Of a stretch of 8,000 nt of DNA, positions 1 to 8,000 are shown piece after piece. The stretch is from Methanobacterium formicicum. GTDB taxonomy: Archaea; Methanobacteriota; Methanobacteria; Methanobacteriales; Methanobacteriaceae. The stretch is taken from contig NZ_JARVXG010000045.1 in the NCBI RefSeq assembly GCF_029848115.1, positions 1 to 8,000 of the forward strand, written 5' to 3'. The first letter of the stretch is position 1, and each line of letters opens with the position of its first letter. A program made the translations under genes and the position numbers. Under the pieces are notes generated by a model. It was not told where the DNA came from and ran no database searches. It saw nothing but the letters and a program-made list of their open reading frames with translations.

Positions 1-6
1 TATTAC

Positions 7-22
7 GGCTTTGTAGAAACCC
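7..22 (+). repeat. Left terminal inverted repeat of the IS
   Basis: GGCTTTGTAGAAACCC is the exact reverse complement of bases 1151-1166. If one mismatch at base 6 is allowed, pairing continues outward for four more bases (2-5 with 1168-1171), which may reflect a TTAA-like target rather than the element. Confidence 0.9.
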
Positions 23-46
23 TAATTTTTTTTATTTGAAGACAGG

Positions 47-151
<105 letters not shown>

Positions 152-157
152 ATGATA

Positions 158-1144
<987 letters not shown>

Positions 1145-1150
1145 AAAAAA

Positions 1151-1166
1151 GGGTTTCTACAAAGCC
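1151..1166 (-). repeat. Right terminal inverted repeat of the IS
   Basis: GGGTTTCTACAAAGCC is a perfect partner of the left end. It starts 6 bp after the transposase stop codon, a compact arrangement usual for IS elements. Confidence 0.9.
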
Positions 1167-1240
<74 letters not shown>

Positions 1241-1270
1241 GCTTCACTATATATAGCGGCACATCAAAAA

Positions 1271-1396
<126 letters not shown>

Positions 1397-1417
1397 ATGT
1401 GCGTCTATTATAATCTG

Positions 1418-1850
1418 TTATTTTAAAATAATGGTAGTTCAGAGAAAATTTATTATTATATGATCTTATTAAGGATAGATAATTATGTATTGAGAACGTT
1501 TATTTCTATAAACTGGTTAGATTGCATTTTTTAAATTCATTTAGGCTATTTAAGATATATTATATGTCATTTTTCTATTTTATCAAATTTTACCTTATTT
1601 AAGTCTTTTAAATTAAATTTAGTAAATTATTGCAGTTCTGTGGATGGAAGATTTACCAATTTTTAATGCAGTATCATATTATATTATTAGATAATACGTT
1701 TTATTAGTTGACGAATAAGGGATTAATACGATTTATAATGTAATTAGTATTAATCAGAAAATATTACTGATTATTATCAATTTTTAAACACTTTCGTTCC
1801 GTCTTAAACTGTAAACTAAATCCTCTGGCTGTTTTAATATCGATTTAAAA
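1418..1850. other. Gene-free A/T-rich spacer
   Basis: I see no coding frame, tRNA, riboswitch or CRISPR unit here; stops are dense in all frames. The only ordered structure is the repeat cluster at 1690-1773. Long A/T-rich spacers before large surface-protein genes are common in Methanobacteriales. Confidence 0.6.
1690..1773. repeat. Cluster of related inverted and direct repeats
   Basis: GATTAATAC (1721-1729) has a perfect 9-bp inverted partner GTATTAATC (1747-1755). The second arm overlaps TAATCAG (1751-1757), which pairs with CTGATTA (1767-1773), so the two stems exclude each other. A direct copy, GATAATACG (1690-1698), lies 31 bp before GATTAATACG (1721-1730). It lies 80-160 bp upstream of the TATA box of the large gene and could be a set of operator half-sites. 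Chance is possible in DNA this AT-rich. Confidence 0.35.
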
Positions 1851-1868
1851 GCGAAATATTTATAAATA
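1851..1868 (+). promoter_or_regulatory. BRE/TATA promoter of the large surface gene
   Basis: GCGAAA (1851-1856) followed directly by TATTTATAAATA (1857-1868) is a close match to the archaeal BRE plus TATA-box arrangement, and the best promoter in the spacer. Transcription would start near 1890, leaving a leader of about 180 nt before the ATG at 2068. Confidence 0.6.
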
Positions 1869-1889
1869 AGATGTTAATAAAGGATGTGT

Positions 1890-2067
1890 TATGTAAAAAT
1901 GTATTTAATAGAATTTTATCACTATTAAGATCTGGGGGAATTAGAATATCAAATAAAAATCTATTTAAGCCTTTAATAAAGTCAATTTTATCCTCATTTG
2001 TTTTTATTAATGATATTATTTTTCAAAATAATCATAAATTATTATTCACTGTAATCGGGGGGAAACA
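1890..2067 (+). promoter_or_regulatory. Predicted long 5' leader with G-run ribosome site
   Basis: The leader is A/U-rich and I recognise no riboswitch in it. The ribosome site is the six-G run at 2057-2062, 5 nt before the ATG at 2068; it can pair with the CCUCC of 16S rRNA only in part or with G-U pairs. A similar five-G run at 1934-1938 has no start codon after it. The leader start depends on the promoter call at 1851. Confidence 0.4.
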
Positions 2068-2142
2068 ATGGATATAAAAAAGAGTATATTATTATTGAGT
2101 TTTTTTATAATAATTATCATATTCATGGGGGCTGTTTCAGCA
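2068..2142 (+). other. Signal peptide (residues 1-25)
   Basis: A short basic start (MDIKK), a run of Ile, Leu and Phe, and the end GAVSA before Thr26 are typical of Sec export with signal peptidase I cleavage. This places the mature protein outside the membrane. Confidence 0.85.
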
Positions 2143-5100
2143 ACAAGTTTGAATCTTACTGAAGCAGAACTTGCTTCTTCTGGAGTAAAAAACTATACTG
2201 AGGCCCATAATAAACTACCGGGATATGTGGATATATCAGATAAAAACAGTACCACACCTTCATATTTAAACACAGCCACTAAATTCACGGTAGAACTTAA
2301 TCAAGGTGTTACCACTCCAGTAAATATTGCCACTGTAGGTAATCCCACCGGTCCGTCAGGATCTGCAACGGGCACTGTATATAAAACAGAATACGTGGAT
2401 ATTGCTAATCGTGTTAGTAATTTTATCAATAATAATGGTGTAGCGCCTAATTATGCATCTAGCAGTATAGGAAACATACGCTACGAATCCTTAGTATATA
2501 TGTATGCAAAAATCCTGAATTATTACTTAATTAACAACCAATTGCCGAATTATGTAAGTGTAGTTTACTATTCAGGTACGGATTCGACGGGTGTAGTAAT
2601 AGATAATGTCCCTCCAACTGTAACCAATAACTTACCATCCGGTACATATGATACATTAAGGAGTGTGACTTTAACAGCCAATGATAGTATTGATCCCAAT
2701 CCTAAAGTTTATTATAGTGTAGACAACGGTGCTACTTGGAATAATCAGGTTAAAACAGTCACATTAAACCTAAATCCAGGATCAACAACTTTGAAGTATT
2801 ATGGAGTTGATGCATCTGGTAATACTGGTACAATGCAAACAGCAACATATACCATCAATGCAGCATCACCACCAAGTGTTACTATAGATGAGTTGTTATA
2901 CGCTTCTTATTCTGTTCAAGCATATGTAGAGGCTAATCATGAGCTACCAGCAAATGTGACAATAGTAGAAAAGACAATTAGTATGTCACAATTCCTTCAA
3001 CTAATCAACACTGCAGCAATAAACCTAAATACCAACATAACCACATCCATACCCATAGGAAACTACACTTCAGCACTCAATCCTTCAGAAACCATAAGTA
3101 CAACTGGAAATCTTACAAAAACCGATTATCTTAGCTTAGCAAATAGTGTTAAATCATATATGGATTCCAATGGTAGAGCTCCAGATTATATAACAACTAG
3201 TTTAGGGAATATGGGTTATGAATCACTGGTTTACATATTTGCACAGGTTTTAAGATCTTATCAAGTGGCAAAGGCATTACCCAACTTTATTAGAATTGTA
3301 CCCTGGTCAGTTGTTGTCAATAACAATACCACTTTTATAACTATGGACAAGATAAAAAATGCTGCAGACACTGTGCAATCATATATAGAAACTAATCACC
3401 AATTACCTGAACATGTGACGATTTCCCAGTCCACAATTACCATGCCTAACTTTTTGAAACTGGAAGTGCTCTACCTCATCAATGCTAAAGAAAATTTATT
3501 CCAATCAATTGTATTAAAAGATTATAACACAGCCCCAAACCCTTACGAAAGCATTACTGGTGGTGATCTCAGTGCCACAGACTATTTAAGTGCCACAACT
3601 GCTATCAACGATTTTATGGATAATAATGGGTATGCACCCAACTATAAAACAACTGTAAGGGGCTACATACGATACGAATCACTGGTTTACATGTACTCAG
3701 AAATTATAAACTCTGCCAGTGAAAACCTACGATTACCCAACTACATAACACTAACACCGTGGACAACAGTCACGAATACTAATACTGTATTTTTGACCAT
3801 GGATCAAATAAAAACTGCGGCAAGTTCTGTTAAACTGTATGTAGAAACCAATCACGCCCTTCCAGCCAGTGTAACAATTTCGGGTATTCAAATTACAATG
3901 CCTCAATTCTTGAATCTTGAACTTAAAACATTAAAAAATATCAATGCAGGTTTATACCAATCACTTATTCTGCAAAATTATAACACTGCTCCTAGTCCTT
4001 CAGAAACGTTAACCAGTGGAAAAATTAACTATGAGAATTATCTTGTCGTTGCGGACAATATAATCTCTTTCATGTATTCCAATGGTTATGCACCAAACTA
4101 TGCAGGAACTTCACAGGGAAATATGCGTTATGAAGATCTGGTTTTAATGTACAGCCAAATCTTAAACTACTACAACGTCTACGATAAGATTCCACAGTAT
4201 GTCACTGTCCTGCCATGGTCAGTTATTTCAAATCCGAGTACAGTAACTTTCAATGTTGGGCAGATAATTAGTGGGGCAGAAACCGTAAAAACACATATAG
4301 AAACTAATCATGCACTACCAAGTAATATAAATATTGCTGGAACTATTGTGAGTATGCCCCAATTCCTGAAACTTTTAACCACATCTCTACATTATATAAA
4401 CGGTACATATGCTGGTCAGTTAGTTCTGCAGAGTTATGGGCTTCCTACAGATACTCCAGAAACAGTTACTGGTGGAAGCTTCAACCAGACACAGTATCTT
4501 GATCTTGCAAGATTGGTTGAGTATTTCATGTATGGTGATGGAAGAGCACCCAACTACCAAAGCAGCAGTCTGGGGAACATAAATTACCCCTCACTTATCT
4601 ACATGTACAGCCAAATACTAACCTCTTACAAAGCAAATAATTACACTTTACCGGATATTGTCACAGTACGGCCTTGGTCGGTTGTTTCAAACGCCAATAC
4701 CAAATTCATAACAATTGATCAATTGAAAGATGCGTCCAAAACGGTTAAAACATATACTGAGACAAATCACGCACTTCCAAGTTATGTGACCTTATCTGGA
4801 ACACAAGTATCCATGCCTCAGTTCTTGAAACTTTTAGCTACAGCAGTAACAAATATAAATGGGAAACTAAACGCTACAATTGTTTTACAGAATTATAATA
4901 CAGCAACCAGCCCATCAGAAACCGTGACAGGAGGAAGCCTTAACAATACCTCCTTCATCAACTATGCGAGTAGTATAATCTCGTATATGGATTCAAATGG
5001 AAAAGCACCGGACTGTATATCAAGTAATCTGGGAAATGTGCGTTATGAATCATTAGTTTACATGTACTCATTAATTTTAGATTATTATGGAAATAAGACA

Positions 5101-8000
5101 GCATTGCCTCAGAATGTTACTGTGACACCGTGGGCAGTTGTTTCCAATACAAACACTGTATTTTTCAATTTAGATCAGATACAAGATGCTGCCAAAACAG
5201 TGCAAGCCTATGTTGAAACTAACCATCAATTACCAACTTCTGTCACAATCGCTGGAATAACTGTAAATATGGCTCAATTCCTTCAAATAACAACTTCCAC
5301 TGTATTAAACATAGATAATTCCCTATACACTTCAATTGCCCTTAAAAACTACAACTTACCTTCGAATCCTTCTGAAACCATAAATAAACAACCAATAATC
5401 AATAACGAGAACTACGTTAATCTGGCGAATAATATAATCTCCTATATGTATACCAATAATCAAGCACCGGATTATAGGACAACCAACTTGGGGGACGTGC
5501 GTTTTGAATCTTTGGTCTACTTGTACAGCCAAATAATAAGTTCATACAATGCAACTAAAACATTACCCCAATCTATTACAGTAAATCCATGGGCAGTGAT
5601 ATCCAATACCAGTACGGTCTTTATAACAATCGATCAAGTTAAAAATGCTTCAGAAGCTGTTAAATCTTATGTTGACATCAATCATGCACTTCCAAGTACT
5701 GTGACTGTTGCAGGAATGCAGATAACGATACCTCAATTCTTAAAACTCGCAGCTAAATCAACTATCAATATTGAAAATTATCTAAATGCATCTGTAATTT
5801 TAGAAAGTGTTGGAAACCCAACAAACCCTACAGAAAACATAACCACCGGAACCATACTCAATGACGAATTTGTAGATATGGCCAGTAAAATCATATCCTA
5901 TATGAATTCCAATGGAACGGCACCAAATAATATCACTGATACCAGTGTGGGAAGTATTATGGGCTATGAATCCCTTGTTTACATGTTCTCTAAGATTATG
6001 GTATCTTACAATGCCACTGAACATGCTCCTGAAGATGTTTTTGTAATTCCATGGGTAGCGTTATCTAATCCTAATGGGACATTTAATTTCAGGACCCAGG
6101 AGATATTTAATTCCATACAGGAAGCAATAGATGACCAGGACACCGTCAATGGTGATACTATCTGGTTACAAAAAACAAACTATTTAGAAAATATTGTGAT
6201 CAACAAAAAAATCACTATAAGGCCGATTTATGGATTTAACGTAACAGTACAGGCATTAGACCCTAATCTGCCTGTTTTCACATTAAACATCGGTGCAAAC
6301 GGCACAACAATACAAGATCTGATAATAAATGGATCCACTTATAATGCTGGTATCTTTATCAACAACTCCAATGAAAACCAGATATTCGGGAATAACATCA
6401 CAAACAACACAAATGGAATCTACGTGTACAACTCCACAGAAAATCTAATTTCTGGAAATGAAATATCAAACAACAGCAACAGCGGCATATTCATAAACAT
6501 AGGCTCTGATAATGAAATTTCCAGTAACAAGATAAATTCTAACGTTGCTACAGGGATAAATATTCAAAACTCAGATAAAAACAGGATATACAGCAATAAT
6601 GTCTATACTAATCTGGATGGGATCTATCTAAATAATTCATCAACAGAAGTGCACTTCAATAGGATTGTGGGTAACAGTAGATATGGACTTTATAATATGG
6701 GTAATGGAACTATTAACGCAACTAATAACTGGTGGGGATCCAATAACCCCCTGGTTTCTTCAAACAACCCAAGTGACATTTGTATTACTGGGGGAAGTGT
6801 TACATATGATCCTTGGTTGGTATTATCTATTATTAGCCTCACTGATCGTTCTGATCGTAACGGAACAAACTACAATTACCAAATAACAGCAGATTTAACA
6901 CATAATAATCAGGGAAACGACACATCACCGGAGGGTAATATACCTGATGACATACCTATTTACTTCAATACAACAATTGGAACTATTAACAGTTCTGGAA
7001 CTACCAAGAAAGGTAAAGCTGAATTAAAGCTTACGGGGTCATCAGCAGGTTTGGCTAATGTTTCTGTAACCCTAGATAATCAGACACTCTCCAAATCAGT
7101 TAATATTACCAGTGTAAATATCTTGGGGGTTTATAATACTAGAACTCAGGAGAATTTCTCCAGTATTCAGGAAGCAATAGATGATCCAGATACAATTAAT
7201 GGTGATACTATTATTGTCGGTGAGGGTATATACACAGAAAATGTTGCAGTAACCAAAAGGCTTACTATTAAATCAGCTAATGGTGCCATTGTAAAGTTCA
7301 AAGCTAAAAATGAAAATAGAAGTGTTTTTGTAATAAATAATGACGGTAGTGGGTCAACAATACTAGGATTAAACATAATCAGTTCCAGTGATTCCTACGG
7401 TTTATCTTTAAGCCATGTATTTAATAGCAACCTCATTAACAACACCATATCAGAGAGTAATAGGGGAATTTACTTATATGAATCAGGAAGTAACTCCTTA
7501 AATGGAAATATCATCAAAGATAGTTATTATGGAATAGTATTATACAAATCTACAGGTAATAATTTAACTGGAAATATTATAAGGGCCAATGAAAATGGTG
7601 TATACCTTTTCAATTCCCATTATAATGTGATGAACGGGAATGCTTTGATTGATAATTACTATGGGTATAACTTCTATCATTCCAACAACAACAATATCAC
7701 TGGCAATAATGTCACTGGCAACTGGGTGGGAATTTATCTCTATGATACAAACAACAACCTCTTAACTGGCAACACGCTATCTGATAATGGTGCCGGAGTC
7801 ACGTATCATAACTCTATTGGTACTGCCATATCAGGAAATAATTTCACTGGTAATTGGTTGACTGATGTTTCAGTAGTGGATGATGGTGAGATGGTAATGG
7901 CTACCACCATCTATACTTGTGGACCGGCAGCACTTGCCACAATCCTAAAAATTATGGGAATTTTCACTACTGAAGCGGAAATTGCAAAAATAGCTGAAAC
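2068..8000 (+). CDS. Giant secreted wall-binding protein with C39-like peptidase, partial
   Basis: At least 1977 residues, open to the window edge without a stop. The start at 2068 has a G-run ribosome site 5 nt upstream and leads straight into a signal peptide: Lys4-Lys5, a hydrophobic core at 7-20, and VSA-T cleavage after Ala25. Then come eight 152-153-aa units of paired pseudomurein-binding-like repeats (about 27-1334), with a beta-sandwich insert at 181-264; a NosD-like beta-helix (1342-1561); a Big_1-like domain (1582-1681); a second beta-helix (1692-1933); and a C39-like peptidase start with Cys1951. The protein is Asn-rich with many N-X-S/T sites and only three Cys so far. The repeats should hold it to pseudomurein outside the membrane; the peptidase substrate is unknown. 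Related methanogen proteins are annotated as adhesin-like or C39 peptidase. The rest of the peptidase and any C-terminal anchor lie beyond 8000. Confidence 0.9.
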   Translation, partial: MDIKKSILLLSFFIIIIIFMGAVSATSLNLTEAELASSGVKNYTEAHNKLPGYVDISDKNSTTPSYLNTATKFTVELNQGVTTPVNIATVGNPTGPSGSATGTVYKTEYVDIANRVSNFINNNGVAPNYASSSIGNIRYESLVYMYAKILNYYLINNQLPNYVSVVYYSGTDSTGVVIDNVPPTVTNNLPSGTYDTLRSVTLTANDSIDPNPKVYYSVDNGATWNNQVKTVTLNLNPGSTTLKYYGVDASGNTGTMQTATYTINAASPPSVTIDELLYASYSVQAYVEANHELPANVTIVEKTISMSQFLQLINTAAINLNTNITTSIPIGNYTSALNPSETISTTGNLTKTDYLSLANSVKSYMDSNGRAPDYITTSLGNMGYESLVYIFAQVLRSYQVAKALPNFIRIVPWSVVVNNNTTFITMDKIKNAADTVQSYIETNHQLPEHVTISQSTITMPNFLKLEVLYLINAKENLFQSIVLKDYNTAPNPYESITGGDLSATDYLSATTAINDFMDNNGYAPNYKTTVRGYIRYESLVYMYSEIINSASENLRLPNYITLTPWTTVTNTNTVFLTMDQIKTAASSVKLYVETNHALPASVTISGIQITMPQFLNLELKTLKNINAGLYQSLILQNYNTAPSPSETLTSGKINYENYLVVADNIISFMYSNGYAPNYAGTSQGNMRYEDLVLMYSQILNYYNVYDKIPQYVTVLPWSVISNPSTVTFNVGQIISGAETVKTHIETNHALPSNINIAGTIVSMPQFLKLLTTSLHYINGTYAGQLVLQSYGLPTDTPETVTGGSFNQTQYLDLARLVEYFMYGDGRAPNYQSSSLGNINYPSLIYMYSQILTSYKANNYTLPDIVTVRPWSVVSNANTKFITIDQLKDASKTVKTYTETNHALPSYVTLSGTQVSMPQFLKLLATAVTNINGKLNATIVLQNYNTATSPSETVTGGSLNNTSFINYASSIISYMDSNGKAPDCISSNLGNVRYESLVYMYSLILDYYGNKTALPQNVTVTPWAVVSNTNTVFFNLDQIQDAAKTVQAYVETNHQLPTSVTIAGITVNMAQFLQITTSTVLNIDNSLYTSIALKNYNLPSNPSETINKQPIINNENYVNLANNIISYMYTNNQAPDYRTTNLGDVRFESLVYLYSQIISSYNATKTLPQSITVNPWAVISNTSTVFITIDQVKNASEAVKSYVDINHALPSTVTVAGMQITIPQFLKLAAKSTINIENYLNASVILESVGNPTNPTENITTGTILNDEFVDMASKIISYMNSNGTAPNNITDTSVGSIMGYESLVYMFSKIMVSYNATEHAPEDVFVIPWVALSNPNGTFNFRTQEIFNSIQEAIDDQDTVNGDTIWLQKTNYLENIVINKKITIRPIYGFNVTVQALDPNLPVFTLNIGANGTTIQDLIINGSTYNAGIFINNSNENQIFGNNITNNTNGIYVYNSTENLISGNEISNNSNSGIFINIGSDNEISSNKINSNVATGINIQNSDKNRIYSNNVYTNLDGIYLNNSSTEVHFNRIVGNSRYGLYNMGNGTINATNNWWGSNNPLVSSNNPSDICITGGSVTYDPWLVLSIISLTDRSDRNGTNYNYQITADLTHNNQGNDTSPEGNIPDDIPIYFNTTIGTINSSGTTKKGKAELKLTGSSAGLANVSVTLDNQTLSKSVNITSVNILGVYNTRTQENFSSIQEAIDDPDTINGDTIIVGEGIYTENVAVTKRLTIKSANGAIVKFKAKNENRSVFVINNDGSGSTILGLNIISSSDSYGLSLSHVFNSNLINNTISESNRGIYLYESGSNSLNGNIIKDSYYGIVLYKSTGNNLTGNIIRANENGVYLFNSHYNVMNGNALIDNYYGYNFYHSNNNNITGNNVTGNWVGIYLYDTNNNLLTGNTLSDNGAGVTYHNSIGTAISGNNFTGNWLTDVSVVDDGEMVMATTIYTCGPAALATILKIMGIFTTEAEIAKIAE
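2146..6069 (+). repeat. Eight-unit pseudomurein-binding-like repeat array
   Basis: Each unit has half a, of the form A..V..YVETNHxLP..VTI.G..I.MPQFL, and about 80 residues later half b, of the form A..I..YM.SNG.APNY...LGN.RYESLVYMYSQIL. Both resemble the roughly 33-aa pseudomurein-binding repeat (PF09373). Units end with VTVxPWxVVSNxxTVF. The Glu (or Asp) of the ETNH motif falls at 2200, 2929, 3388, 3844, 4300, 4759, 5215 and 5674, so steps are 456 or 459 bp except the first (729 bp, which holds an insert). Half a of unit 1 is degenerate (TEAHNKLP, no MPQFL). Copies differ clearly in DNA, so the array is old and not recently amplified. No unit is broken by a stop. Confidence 0.75.
2608..2859 (+). 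other. Beta-sandwich insert, CHB_HEX_C_1-like
   Basis: Residues about 181-264 begin VPPTVTNNLPSGTYDTLRSV and contain VYYSVDNGATWN and LKYYGVDASGNT. The pattern (P.V....PsGtY....sVtLta, then iyYs.D.g, then l.y.avD.aGN) is that of chitobiase C-terminal-like or Ig-like beta-sandwich domains common in archaeal surface proteins. It separates wall-binding unit 1 from unit 2 and accounts for the extra 91 residues there. It probably works as a spacer or sugar-binding domain. Confidence 0.65.
6091..6750 (+). other. First NosD-like beta-helix domain
   Basis: Residues about 1342-1561. The entry motif SIQEAIDDQDTVNGDTIWL followed by NYLENIVINKKITI is the usual N-cap of methanogen NosD/PbH1 right-handed beta-helices. 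Rungs with NNSNENQIFGNNI, NSTENLISGNEI, GSDNEISSNKI and NSDKNRIYSNNV follow, ending in ATNNWWGSNNP, the common end motif. Such helices bind or cleave polysaccharides in known families; no catalytic residues can be assigned here. Confidence 0.8.
6811..7110 (+). other. Big_1/invasin-like beta-sandwich
   Basis: Residues about 1582-1681 contain YQITADLTHNNQG, DIPIYFNTTIGTINSSGTTKKGKAELKLT and AGLANVSVTLDNQT. This strand pattern is typical of bacterial Ig-like (Big_1/invasin) domains that space out extracellular modules. It sits between the two beta-helices. Confidence 0.65.
7141..7866 (+). other. Second NosD-like beta-helix domain
   Basis: Residues about 1692-1933 reopen with SIQEAIDDPDTINGDTIIV and YTENVAVTKRLTI, then about ten rungs such as GSNSLNGNIIKDSYYGIVLY, TGNNLTGNIIRANENGVYLF and NNNITGNNVTGNWVGIYLY. 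The N-cap duplicates that of the first helix. It leads directly into the peptidase start. Confidence 0.82.
7867..8000 (+). other. Start of C39-like cysteine peptidase domain, cut by window
   Basis: From residue 1934 the text changes from beta-helix to VSVVDDGEMVMATTIYT followed by CGPAALATILKIMG. Cys1951 (7918-7920) followed by GPAAL matches the nucleophile motif of C39-like peptidases, which in Methanobacteriales often follow beta-helix repeats. The His and Asp of the triad lie beyond the window. The Gln usually found six residues before the Cys in bacteriocin-processing C39 enzymes is Ala1945 here. Confidence 0.7.

Noticed and set aside
1871..2077. Plus-strand open frame of 68 aa before the large gene
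   Set aside because: Its ATG lies 3 bp after the predicted TATA box, upstream of the likely transcription start; it has no ribosome site, has low-complexity A/T-rich composition and overlaps the start of the large gene in another frame.
5800..6024. Minus-strand open frame of 74 aa
   Set aside because: It is antisense to repeat unit 8 of the large protein, which is clearly the coding frame.
2146..6069. CRISPR array or DNA satellite
   Set aside because: The periodic signal is a 456/459-bp coding repeat in one open frame with diverged DNA; there are no short identical repeats with unique spacers.
6665..6886. Plus-strand open frame of 73 aa, Trp-rich and hydrophobic
   Set aside because: It is out of frame within the large gene, over the NWWGSNNP end of the first beta-helix and the Big_1-like start, which the main frame explains.
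7167..7376. Minus-strand open frame of 69 aa
   Set aside because: It is antisense to the cap of the second beta-helix; no start signals.

Overview
The window most likely comes from a pseudomurein-walled methanogen of the order Methanobacteriales (Methanobacterium or Methanobrevibacter type). The main reason is a very large secreted protein built from what I read as pseudomurein-binding repeats, beta-helix repeats and a C39-type cysteine peptidase start, a combination known from these archaea. AT-rich spacers, archaeal BRE/TATA promoters and codons rich in A/T and Asn fit this. The genus is an inference; no rRNA or core gene is present.

Layout: (1) Bases 7-1166 are one complete IS5-type insertion sequence with perfect 16-bp terminal inverted repeats and one transposase gene whose DDE and Y-R-E-K residues are all present. 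A 12-bp perfect inverted repeat covers its ribosome binding site and puts the ATG at 176 in the loop, which looks like the protection against read-through expression known from some bacterial IS elements. (2) Bases 1167-2067 are a 0.9-kb spacer. It holds a 41-codon minus-strand fragment that looks like the 3' end of a lost gene (1271-1396), an A/T-rich stretch without genes, a cluster of related inverted and direct repeats (1690-1773), and a good BRE/TATA promoter (1851-1868) followed by a leader of about 180 nt. (3) From 2068 one reading frame stays open to the window edge, at least 1977 codons, with no stop or frameshift. It encodes a secreted modular surface protein that continues past base 8000.

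Domain order of the large protein: signal peptide (1-25); eight 152-153-aa units, each with two different pseudomurein-binding-like halves (about 27-1334), interrupted after the first unit by a beta-sandwich domain resembling CHB_HEX_C_1 (about 181-264); a first NosD-like beta-helix (about 1342-1561); a Big_1/invasin-like beta-sandwich (about 1582-1681); a second beta-helix (about 1692-1933); and the start of a C39-like cysteine peptidase with Cys1951 in a CGPAAL motif. The inferred plan is a wall-binding stalk that holds a beta-helical region and a peptidase at or beyond the pseudomurein surface.

The IS and the surface-protein gene are not functionally linked as far as the sequence shows. 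The IS has inserted, or been retained, in the spacer upstream of a surface gene next to a decayed gene end.
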